The notes below the pieces were generated by a model. The model was not told where the DNA came from. It did not search any database and worked only from the letters and a program-made list of their open reading frames with translations. A program made the translations under genes and the position numbers. From Candidatus Shapirobacteria bacterium (GTDB lineage: Bacteria > Patescibacteriota > Microgenomatia > UBA12405), in contig JAGOQF010000004.1 in the NCBI GenBank assembly GCA_017991615.1, forward strand, positions 1 through 44,707: a stretch of DNA of 44,707 bases, in the 5' to 3' direction. Shown piece after piece: positions 1-5,425 of this stretch. Position 1 is the first letter of the stretch. Each line of letters begins with the position of its first letter.

Positions 1-200
1 CCAGTGGTGAATCAGCCTCTCAGCTAGTTATCAATGGTTCTATTTATGGTTTAAACAGTGTTGTCTTAAACCGAAGTTTTAATCCTAAGAAGTCCAACAA
101 CACAACTCCAGCAGTTGAAGTCAGATACAATCCCTCATTAATCTTTAAATTACCTGCCAAAATGATTCAAAATATTACTAGGTGGAGATTACTTCAGTAA
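1..200 (+). CDS. C-terminal end of a hypothetical (probably surface) protein
   Basis: An open frame enters from the left edge (codons in phase with position 3) and stops at TAA 198-200, giving about 65 residues. The readable part includes short stretches such as LVINGSIYGLNSV and PAVEVRYNPSLIF, rich in Asn, Ser and beta-strand-like residues, as in the ends of large secreted or beta-rich proteins. No family can be named from this fragment. Its stop is followed at once by a 9-nt repeat array. Confidence is moderate that it is coding and low on any role. Confidence 0.6.
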   Translation, partial: SGESASQLVINGSIYGLNSVVLNRSFNPKKSNNTTPAVEVRYNPSLIFKLPAKMIQNITRWRLLQ

Positions 201-202
201 AA

Positions 203-296
203 AGTTTATCAAGTTTATAAAGTTGCAAGTTAAAAGATTGGAAAACGAGTTTCAGAAACTAGATATTAAATACTAAATACCAAATACTAGATACAA
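203..296. repeat. 9-nt repeat array plus 'ATACTAAATACCAA' heptamer/octamer repeats
   Basis: Units of the type AAGTTTATC / AAGTTTATA / AAGTTGC run from about 203 to 232. From about 265 to 295 the unit ATACTAA/ATACCAA is repeated. Both patterns recur elsewhere in the window (for example 1303-1374 and 1430-1463). No gene is visible here. Confidence 0.75.
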
Positions 297-306
297 TTCA
301 GAGTGT

Positions 307-315
307 TGTTATAAT
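307..315 (+). promoter_or_regulatory. Extended -10 promoter (TGTTATAAT) of the dehydrogenase gene
   Basis: TATAAT at 310-315 with an upstream TG at 307-308. Six bases separate it from the ATG at 322, so transcription should start at or next to the start codon (leaderless mRNA). No Shine-Dalgarno is present. Confidence 0.6.
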
Positions 316-321
316 GGAAAT

Positions 322-1317
322 ATGAAAGATCAAAAGATGAAAGTGGCTTTTTTTGGAGTTAAGAGTTGGGAGAGAGAGGTGATTGAGCGAGAAATAAATA
401 AGTTGGATACATTTGGAGTGGGTATTTTTGAGCAAGAAGTTCAGGAGGCGATGGAGTTGGCTAAAAATTATGAGGTAATTTCTCCATTTATATATTCGAA
501 ATTTGATAAAAAGGTATTAAGTAAGTTACCAAAGTTAAAGTTGATAGCCACCAGATCGACTGGATTTGATCATATAGATGCTGAGGTTTGCAAGTCAAGA
601 GGGATTGAAATTGTGACGGTGCCGGAATACGGTTCGGATACGGTGGCAGAATATACTTTTGGTTTGTTGTTGGCTATAGCCAAAAAAATAGTGGTAGCCA
701 ATGAATCGGTAGAGGATGGTAATTTTAGTCCAGAAGGGTTGACGGGAGTAGATTTGAAAGGGAAAACTTTGGGGGTGATTGGAGTGGGCAAGATTGGTCA
801 AAATGTGGTCAAAATCGGGCGTGGGTTTGGGATGAAAGTATTGGGGGTGGATGCTTTTCAGGACTCAAAGATGGCAAAAAAATTGGGATTTGAATATGTA
901 GATTTGGAAACTTGTCTAAAAAGGGCTGATTTTGTGACGTTGCATGTGCCGGCAAATCCAAAAACGTTTCATTTGATCAACAAAACCAATATTAAACTGA
1001 TGAAACCGGGGAGTTATATTATCAATACCGCCAGAGGGGCGGTGGTAGAGACGGAGGCGATGGTGTGGGGGTTGAATCATGGGATTTTGGCGGGAGTGGG
1101 TTTGGATGTGACTGAGCAGGAAACAAGAGTTGATGATACTGGGGCGGTGATAGACAAAAGTTTAACCAAAGATAATTTACAGGATATTTTAAGCTTTCAT
1201 TTGTTAAGAGATCGGGATGATGTGGTGTTTACACCGCACAATGCTTTTAATACCAAGGAGGCGATTGAAAGGATTGTAAAAACGACAGTGGAGAATATAA
1301 AGAAGTTCATTAAGTAG
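322..1317 (+). CDS. D-isomer specific 2-hydroxyacid dehydrogenase (NAD-dependent, LdhA-like)
   Basis: 331-aa enzyme of the D-2-hydroxyacid dehydrogenase family, which interconverts a 2-keto acid and a D-2-hydroxy acid with NAD(H). The split substrate domain surrounds a Rossmann domain with GVGKIG at residues 154-159. The catalytic set is visible: Arg238 (NTARG), Glu265 (DVTEQE) and His306 (FTPHNAF). The length is typical. D-lactate dehydrogenase is the closest guess from the N-terminal pattern, but the substrate cannot be read from sequence. The start at 322 is supported by the promoter just before it; Met6 is an alternative. The last codons (Lys-Phe-Ile-Lys-stop) are written by the first unit of a 9-nt repeat array. 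It stands alone, and would regenerate NAD+ in a fermentative cell. Confidence 0.87.
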   Translation: MKDQKMKVAFFGVKSWEREVIEREINKLDTFGVGIFEQEVQEAMELAKNYEVISPFIYSKFDKKVLSKLPKLKLIATRSTGFDHIDAEVCKSRGIEIVTVPEYGSDTVAEYTFGLLLAIAKKIVVANESVEDGNFSPEGLTGVDLKGKTLGVIGVGKIGQNVVKIGRGFGMKVLGVDAFQDSKMAKKLGFEYVDLETCLKRADFVTLHVPANPKTFHLINKTNIKLMKPGSYIINTARGAVVETEAMVWGLNHGILAGVGLDVTEQETRVDDTGAVIDKSLTKDNLQDILSFHLLRDRDDVVFTPHNAFNTKEAIERIVKTTVENIKKFIK

Positions 1318-1374
1318 AAAGTTTGTCAAGTTCGTCAAGTTCATCAAGTTGTAAGTTTATAAAGTTTGTAAAGA
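1303..1374. repeat. 9-nt repeat array overlapping the dehydrogenase stop codon
   Basis: Tandem units AAGTTCATT, AAGTTTGTC, AAGTTCGTC, AAGTTCATC, AAGTTTATA and AAGTTTGTA. The first unit encodes the final residues and leads into the TAG stop of the upstream gene. Confidence 0.85.
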
Positions 1375-1385
1375 TTTTAGTTTAT

Positions 1386-1463
1386 CAGATCTCAGATGTC
1401 AGATCGGTTGGTGGCGGATGGGTAAAATATTACTAAATACCAAATACTAAATACTAAATACTG
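1386..1463. repeat. CAGATCT and ATACTAA simple repeats
   Basis: CAGATCTCAGATGTCAGATC at about 1386-1405, then four units of TACTAAA/TACCAAA between 1430 and 1463. The same two simple repeats occur in other spacers (about 265-295 and 11948-11964). Confidence 0.7.
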
Positions 1464-1478
1464 GGTATCAGGCTAAGG

Positions 1479-1484
1479 TATAAT
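1479..1484 (+). promoter_or_regulatory. -10 box of the mannose-1-phosphate guanylyltransferase gene
   Basis: TATAAT at 1479-1484, 26 nt before the ATG at 1511. The predicted leader is about 20 nt and has no Shine-Dalgarno. Confidence 0.5.
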
Positions 1485-1510
1485 AGAGTCAGTTAGTAGT
1501 TAAATTTAAT

Positions 1511-2563
1511 ATGAAAGCAGTCATTATTTGTGGGGGAGTTGGGAGCAAGATGTGGCCGATGAGTCGGAGTGAAAGTCCAAAACATTTTTTACCATTGTTG
1601 GGGGGAAAGTCATTGTTTCAGTTAAATTGGGAAGCATTGAGATTGAAGTTTAGTCCAGAGGAGATATTTTTGCAGACAAACGAGGCACAGGCTAAAATCG
1701 CCAAATCGCAGGTGGCGGAAATTGTAGAAGATAACATTTTTGCAGAACCGGAGATGAGGAATCAGGGGCCGGCAACGGGGTTTGCGGCGGCGCAATTGAT
1801 TAAACGGGGGTTTGGTGAGGAAATGTTTATTTTGGTGCAAGCGGATGTACTCAGAGAACCGGCGGAAAAATTTATAGAGATGATTGAGGAGATGGAAAAA
1901 CACGCTGGTGAAGGTAAATATATGACCGGCGGACTGACACCGAAATCAATTGTTCAAGGAGTGGATTATTTGGTCAAAGGGGACTTAGTCGGCGACAATA
2001 ACGGAGTTAAAATTTTTGAAGTGGTTGATTATATTGATCGAACGGAGGAAGAGAAAATCAAACAGTATTTGGGGACAGATAAGTTGGTGCTACACGCCAA
2101 TCATACGGCAATGACACCAAACGGATTGTTAAAAATGTATCAAAATTACAAACCGGAGTGGTATGAACCGTTGGTGGCGATTTCTAAGGGTGGCGATGCG
2201 GTGACAGAATATGCCAAAATGCCAAAAGGAGCTATTGAAGAGGTAACTAAACTGGTTTATCAAAAAAATGAAGCCTTGGTAGTGGAGTTGCCGTTTGATT
2301 GGGTGGATTTTGGGACTTGGGAGTCGGTGGCAAATTATATGAAAGACAAGGGGATTTATAATCAGGAAGATTTGTTTGAATTGGAAGCGGGCAATAACTT
2401 TGTTTATCGGGGAGGTGAAAAATATGTGGCGTTGATTGGAGTGGAGGATTTAGTGGTGATTGATACTTCTGATGGGTTGTTGATTACTAAAAAAGATCAG
2501 ACTGGCAAGGTGGGACAGGTGGTGGATAAGCTGAAAGAAGAAAATCGAAGGGAATTGTTGTAA
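1511..2563 (+). CDS. manC: Mannose-1-phosphate guanylyltransferase
   Basis: 350-aa sugar nucleotidyltransferase, the right size for the enzyme that joins mannose-1-phosphate and GTP into GDP-mannose for surface glycans. The N-terminal nucleotide-binding signature GGVGSKMWPMSR lies at residues 8-19 and is followed by SPKHF, the ManC form of the G-x-G-x-R-x-x-P-x-x-x-P-K motif. Asp-containing segments typical of the fold follow, and the C-terminal part is beta-rich. There is no fused isomerase domain, so it is the short, single-function form. It is a single-gene unit with its own -10 box and a strong terminator. The glycosyltransferases at 25.6-29.8 kb and the GalU copies at 32.6-34.4 kb are likely in the same envelope-sugar economy. 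Confidence 0.88.
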   Translation: MKAVIICGGVGSKMWPMSRSESPKHFLPLLGGKSLFQLNWEALRLKFSPEEIFLQTNEAQAKIAKSQVAEIVEDNIFAEPEMRNQGPATGFAAAQLIKRGFGEEMFILVQADVLREPAEKFIEMIEEMEKHAGEGKYMTGGLTPKSIVQGVDYLVKGDLVGDNNGVKIFEVVDYIDRTEEEKIKQYLGTDKLVLHANHTAMTPNGLLKMYQNYKPEWYEPLVAISKGGDAVTEYAKMPKGAIEEVTKLVYQKNEALVVELPFDWVDFGTWESVANYMKDKGIYNQEDLFELEAGNNFVYRGGEKYVALIGVEDLVVIDTSDGLLITKKDQTGKVGQVVDKLKEENRRELL

Positions 2564-2577
2564 AAGTTTGGGAAACT

Positions 2578-2602
2578 AAAACCCCGCAGTTGCGGGGTTT
2601 TT
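2578..2602. terminator. Bidirectional rho-independent terminator
   Basis: Perfect stem AAAACCCCGC / GCGGGGTTTT with an AGTT loop. T-rich tails on both strands let it serve both manC (+) and rplL (-). Confidence 0.88.
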
Positions 2603-2642
2603 GGTGTTCATTCGTCAAGGGCGGATTTTATTGAAATAATTT

Positions 2643-3041
2643 TTATTTCAACTCGACTTGGGCGCCGGCGGCTTCCAATTTGGTTTTGGCGTCGTTGGCA
2701 GCATCCTTTTTCATTGAGCCGAGGGAAGCGGGGGCGGCATCGACCATGTCTTTAGCTTCTTTGAGGCCAAGTTCAGGTTTGAATTCACGGACGACCTTGA
2801 TGACGGCGATTTTGTTGGCGCCACCAGAGGTGATGACAACTTCAAATTCGCTTTTTTCTTCAGCAGCGGCGGGAGCGGCGGCACCAGTGGCAGCCGGAGC
2901 ACCGGCAGCGGCAACAGGAGCAGCAGCCACAGCTTTGACATCGAATTTTTCTTCGATGGCTTTGACAAGATCGGATAATTCTACGACTGAGAGCTCAGAA
3001 ATAGAATCGAGGATTTTTTGCAATTTTTCTGAAAGTTCCAT
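2643..3041 (-). CDS. rplL: 50S ribosomal protein L7/L12
   Basis: 132-aa stalk protein that recruits translation GTPases. It shows an N-terminal dimerisation helix region (residues 1-35), an Ala/Gly/Pro-rich hinge (about 36-62) and the conserved C-terminal domain with [18 protein letters not shown] and the ending AAGAQVELK. The hinge is rich in Ala-Pro-Val repeats. It follows rplJ by 27 nt in the usual order. Transcription ends at the hairpin at 2578-2602. Confidence 0.97.
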   Translation of the reverse strand: MELSEKLQKILDSISELSVVELSDLVKAIEEKFDVKAVAAAPVAAAGAPAATGAAAPAAAEEKSEFEVVITSGGANKIAVIKVVREFKPELGLKEAKDMVDAAPASLGSMKKDAANDAKTKLEAAGAQVELK

Positions 3042-3068
3042 AAATTTATTTAAATTAATAATTTATAA

Positions 3069-3581
3069 TTAGTTTTTTTGATCAGCGACAGCTTTGAGAG
3101 CCAGAGCCAATTTGGTTTGGTTGTAACGCAGACTGTAAGATAATCTTTGAAGTGGATCGATAAGATTGCCGACCAATTGAGTCAGAAGAGTCGATTTGGA
3201 AGGCAAGGAAATAAATTTTTTGAGTTCATCGGCACCGAGAAGTTGTTGTTGGTAAAAACCGTATTTAAAGGTAATGAAATCGTGGTCTTTGTTGACTTGA
3301 TCAATCTCTTTGAGAGGAGCGACTTCATCATCGTTGCAATAAGCAATACCAGTGGGGCCGGTGAGTGGTTGGGGTAAAGATAAATTTAGTTTAGCCAAAG
3401 CTCGGGTAATGAGAGTGTTTTTGACGACTTCCAATTTGCCGCCGGCAGATTTGATTTTGGAACGAAGATCGGTAATATCAGCGGCATTGAGACCCTGATA
3501 TTGAATGAGGGCGGCTGATTTGGCGGCGGTTAGTTTTTGAGCCACCTGATCGACTTGTTCGATTTTTTTGATGTTTGGCAT
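3069..3581 (-). CDS. rplJ: 50S ribosomal protein L10
   Basis: 171-aa protein anchoring the L7/L12 stalk. The start at 3581 gives MPNIKKIEQVDQVAQKL, a normal L10 N-terminus, and a usual length. The frame stays open further upstream to 3734, but that part lies in the leader RNA and contains hairpins, so it is not counted. Core L10 features include the KSAALIQYQGLNAADITDLR region and the VVKNTLITRAL segment. The C-terminal helix for L7/L12 binding follows. It is co-transcribed with rplL and probably autoregulated through the leader. Confidence 0.95.
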   Translation of the reverse strand: MPNIKKIEQVDQVAQKLTAAKSAALIQYQGLNAADITDLRSKIKSAGGKLEVVKNTLITRALAKLNLSLPQPLTGPTGIAYCNDDEVAPLKEIDQVNKDHDFITFKYGFYQQQLLGADELKKFISLPSKSTLLTQLVGNLIDPLQRLSYSLRYNQTKLALALKAVADQKN

Positions 3582-3601
3582 TTTGATAATTAATAAATTA
3601 T

Positions 3602-3695
3602 TAAATGATTTATCCCGATTCGACTGGTGTCTTTCGGGATGGTGTAAATAGGCAAAATTTGTCGCCTTTGTTTCAAATTTAGACCTATTTAAACA
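3602..3695. repeat. Copy of the ATCCCGAT...ATCGGGAT palindromic block inside the rplJ leader
   Basis: ATCCCGATTCGACTGG...TTTCGGGAT at about 3611-3640 is followed by GCAAAATTT and AAATTTAGACCTA. The same series occurs at 31229-31310, and the palindrome part occurs at 3937-4031. Confidence 0.6.
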
Positions 3696-3790
3696 CAAAA
3701 ATACCTCGACTAAGCGAGGCGTGGTGAAAAACAATCAAATTGTTTGGCCTCGGCGGGACTTATGGTTGCCTGCTGTCTTAGGTGATGGAG
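3696..3790 (-). ncRNA. Ribosomal protein L10 leader (autoregulatory mRNA leader)
   Basis: On the minus strand the leader begins just after the -10 box and contains GACAGCAGGCAACCATAAG and then CCCGCCGAGGCC, resembling the conserved core of the L10(L12)4-binding leader. Next comes the hairpin CCTCG-CTTAGT-CGAGG (3704-3719) followed by TATTTTTG, a possible attenuator. The assignment rests on position and motif resemblance; a covariance-model search would decide. Confidence 0.6.
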
Positions 3791-3792
3791 TG

Positions 3793-3801
3793 ATTATAAC
3801 A
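3793..3801 (-). promoter_or_regulatory. Extended -10 promoter for rplJ-rplL
   Basis: On the minus strand the sequence reads TGTTATAAT, with TATAAT at 3798-3793. The upstream -35 is poor, which fits an extended -10 promoter. It gives a leader of about 200 nt. Confidence 0.6.
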
Positions 3802-3802
3802 T

Positions 3803-3897
3803 ATAAGTTTGTAAAGTGGAAAGTTCATCAAGTTCATCAAGTTCATAAAGTTTATAAAGTTCATAAAGTTGCAAGTTCATCAAGTTTGTAAAGTAGA
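3803..3897. repeat. 9-nt repeat array (about ten units)
   Basis: Units AAGTTTGTA, AAGTTCATC (three times), AAGTTCATA, AAGTTTATA and AAGTTGC in tandem. It begins next to the rplJ promoter and ends in GTAGAAGGAATATTTAGATT, a tail also seen at about 9565, 31090 and 31660. Confidence 0.88.
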
Positions 3898-3936
3898 AGG
3901 AATATTTAGATTCAATCCTTATCATCAATCTCATTC

Positions 3937-4031
3937 CGATATCGACTGGCGTCAATCGGGATTGGATATGAGTTGTCATCTCATCCCGATTTCACTTCGT
4001 TTATCGGGATTGGATTTTAAGATAAAATTTC
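3937..4031. repeat. Two adjacent ATCCCGAT palindromic blocks
   Basis: ATTCCGATATCGACTGGCG...CAATCGGGAT at about 3935-3963 and ATCCCGATTTCACTTCG...ATCGGGAT at about 3984-4012, each followed by TGGATATGA or TGGATTTTAAG. Related copies lie at 3602, 9613, 31229 and inside a tRNA relic at 40262. The spacer 3582-4093 is filled by leader RNA and repeats, with no gene. Confidence 0.75.
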
Positions 4032-4083
4032 AAAAAAAGCCCGGGGAAAACAAAATCTTTGCAGATGATGTTTGCCTCCGGGC
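4032..4083 (-). terminator. Rho-independent terminator of the small-protein operon
   Basis: On the minus strand the stem GCCCGGAGGCAAAC pairs with GTTTTCCCCGGGC and is followed by seven T residues. It lies 10 nt after the stop of the 47-aa gene, which supports that gene being real. Confidence 0.8.
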
Positions 4084-4093
4084 AAAACGGTGG

Positions 4094-4237
4094 TTAATTT
4101 CTTGGTTTAGATGGTTTGCCCTTGTCACCGCGTCTGGGACCTTTGCGGGTTTTTTTGGCGGCGCGGGCGGCGCGTCTCTTTTCTCGGGTACGAGAATTGG
4201 CAGTGCCGATTTTTTTAGATTGAATGTCGTTCTCCAT
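4094..4237 (-). CDS. Small basic protein, 47 aa (ribosomal-protein-like composition, unknown family)
   Basis: ATG at 4237, stop TAA at 4096-4094. The product begins MENDIQSKKIGTANSRTR and continues with KRRAARAAKKTRKG and a GDKGKPSKPRN tail; about two in five residues are Lys or Arg. The start has a good Shine-Dalgarno (AGGAAAGG) about 8 nt upstream, and a strong terminator follows the stop. Such a charge pattern is typical of small ribosomal or nucleic-acid-binding proteins, but no family is recognised. It is the second gene of a unit driven from the promoter at 4656-4684. Confidence 0.72.
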   Translation of the reverse strand: MENDIQSKKIGTANSRTREKRRAARAAKKTRKGPRRGDKGKPSKPRN

Positions 4238-4278
4238 GGTTATTTCCTTTCCTCTTTTGTTTATTTTTGAACGAGACC

Positions 4279-4530
4279 TCAGTTGGCGAGATACTCGATC
4301 AGTTTGAATTGAAAATTAGAGCTTTGTTGGAGACAGAAGTCGGCAAAAGTGAAGTTTCCTTTGAGAACCTGTTTAAAACCTTCACAAGTGTCGATATCAC
4401 AAAAATCGGGATCGATTTGGGAGATAAGTTGCCAGAGACGATCAATGTCTTTTTTGGTAGGCTCAACGATAAGTTTTAACTGTTGGAAAACTTTTTCGCA
4501 ACGATATAATTTGTCAAACGAGACAAACAT
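4279..4530 (-). CDS. Small hypothetical protein, 83 aa
   Basis: The ATG at 4530 gives a mildly acidic, Phe/Asp/Cys-containing protein (begins MFVSFDKLYRCEKVFQQL; contains FCDIDTCEG). It is unknown. The same frame is open upstream to 4617 with coding-like sequence (TVTVFKGTLEPEALVERF) but has no ATG, GTG or TTG there. The upstream edge is a run of nine A at about 4608-4616, so a frameshift or a non-standard start is possible. It is 41 nt ahead of the 47-aa basic gene and follows the promoter at 4656-4684. Whether this frame is translated is less certain than for its neighbour. Confidence 0.5.
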   Translation of the reverse strand: MFVSFDKLYRCEKVFQQLKLIVEPTKKDIDRLWQLISQIDPDFCDIDTCEGFKQVLKGNFTFADFCLQQSSNFQFKLIEYLAN

Positions 4531-4655
4531 TTTTTCCAGAAAGTTTTTGGGAAACCTTTCAACAAGGGCTTCTGGTTCGAGCGTGCCTTTGAAAACCGTA
4601 ACCGTTCTTTTTTTTTCTTAGTTTTTAAAGTGCCAATACTTTAACTAAGGCTGGT

Positions 4656-4684
4656 ATTATACCATTTTTGGGTATAAAAGTCAA
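4656..4684 (-). promoter_or_regulatory. Strong sigma-70-type promoter
   Basis: On the minus strand TTGACT (4684-4679), a 17-nt spacer, then TATAAT (4661-4656) with an extended TGG before it. It reads into the two small genes at 4530-4094. Confidence 0.78.
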
Positions 4685-4698
4685 GATTATAGGATAAT

Positions 4699-4749
4699 AT
4701 GAGTTTATCAAGTTCATCAAGTTTGTCAAGTTTGTCAAGTTCATAAAGT
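4699..4749. repeat. 9-nt repeat array
   Basis: AGTTTATCAAGTTCATCAAG followed by two AAGTTTGTC units and AAGTTCATA. It sits just upstream of the minus-strand promoter, as in the copies at 31045 and 31640. Confidence 0.85.
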
Positions 4750-4814
4750 AAGGATATTTATGATTCAAAAATAAAACATTTAAAGAGGATTTAGGATTTG
4801 GGTGAGGGATATAG

Positions 4815-4820
4815 TAAAAT
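4815..4820 (+). promoter_or_regulatory. -10 box (TAAAAT) six bases before the GTG start
   Basis: TAAAAT at 4815-4820 with the start codon at 4827; leaderless geometry. Confidence 0.45.
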
Positions 4821-4826
4821 AGGTTT

Positions 4827-5402
4827 GTGCAGGTATACTTTATTGCTTCATCAAGATTGGTAGCTAAAAACAAACAGATTTATGAACGGATGTATCGGAC
4901 AATCGGGGCGGAGCATAAAATGGTTAGCAACAAGGTGTGGCAGTGGATCAAAAAAGGGGTGGCAGATTTGAGTGAGGCCACAATTGAAACAAAGAAAGAT
5001 AATTATCAAAAAACAATTAAGGCGATTAATAAGTCGGATATAGTGGTGATGGAGATTTCGGGACATAGTATGTCGATGGGTTATATTTTAAGCCAAGCGT
5101 TGGAGCAGAATAAACCGGTGGTGGTGTTGTACAAAAAAGGAATGGAGCCGATATTTGTGAGAGGAATTGTTAATTCAAAATTGATATTGGCTGAATATGA
5201 TCAACAAAATTTGGAAAAGGTGATCAGAGAGGCGATTGATCGAGTCAAGGGATTGGTGGATGTGAGGTTTAATTTTTTTGTCAGTCCGAGAATATTAAAT
5301 TATTTGACTTGGGTGTCAGAGAAAAGGCGAATTCCTAAGGCGGTTTTTTTGAGACATTTGATTGAACGAGAGATGAAGAAGGAACGGGAATTTAAGGGGT
5401 AG
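4827..5402 (+). CDS. Nucleoside 2-deoxyribosyltransferase-like protein fused to a ribbon-helix-helix-like tail
   Basis: 191 aa from a GTG start. Residues 1-130 resemble the nucleoside 2-deoxyribosyltransferase fold: VYFIASS at the N-terminus, the central SDIVVMEISGHSMSMGYIL (the family's active-site region places an acidic residue in such a D-x-x-x-x-E-x-S segment) and NKPVVVLYKK. Enzymes of this fold exchange bases between deoxynucleosides or hydrolyse deoxynucleotides. Residues about 140-188 (VDVRFNFFVSPRILNYL, then RIPKAVFLRHLIEREM) look like a ribbon-helix-helix DNA-binding module. The fusion suggests a DNA-linked or regulatory role, which is inference. It has its own leaderless-type promoter, and the next gene starts 24 nt later. 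Confidence 0.62.
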   Translation: MQVYFIASSRLVAKNKQIYERMYRTIGAEHKMVSNKVWQWIKKGVADLSEATIETKKDNYQKTIKAINKSDIVVMEISGHSMSMGYILSQALEQNKPVVVLYKKGMEPIFVRGIVNSKLILAEYDQQNLEKVIREAIDRVKGLVDVRFNFFVSPRILNYLTWVSEKRRIPKAVFLRHLIEREMKKEREFKG

Positions 5403-5408
5403 AGAATG

Positions 5409-5417
5409 TGGTACTAT
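5409..5417 (+). promoter_or_regulatory. Extended -10 (TGGTACTAT) before the HTH-repeat gene
   Basis: TACTAT at 5412-5417 preceded by TGG, eight bases before the ATG at 5426. Predicted leader of 1-2 nt. The AGGAG at 5418-5422 is too close to the start to be a standard Shine-Dalgarno. Confidence 0.4.
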
Positions 5418-5425
5418 AGGAGTAT

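Noticed and set aside
3582-3734. Longer N-terminus of L10 (start at 3734)
   Set aside because: The extra 51 codons lie over leader hairpins and a dispersed palindrome; a normal L10 start is at 3581.
3803-3897. Repeat arrays as CRISPR
   Set aside because: Units are 9 nt, directly abutting, with no unique spacers, no leader and no cas genes in the window.
3869-4270. Plus-strand 133-aa ORF
   Set aside because: It covers repeats, a minus-strand terminator and the 47-aa minus-strand gene with its Shine-Dalgarno; the composition is that of an antisense shadow.
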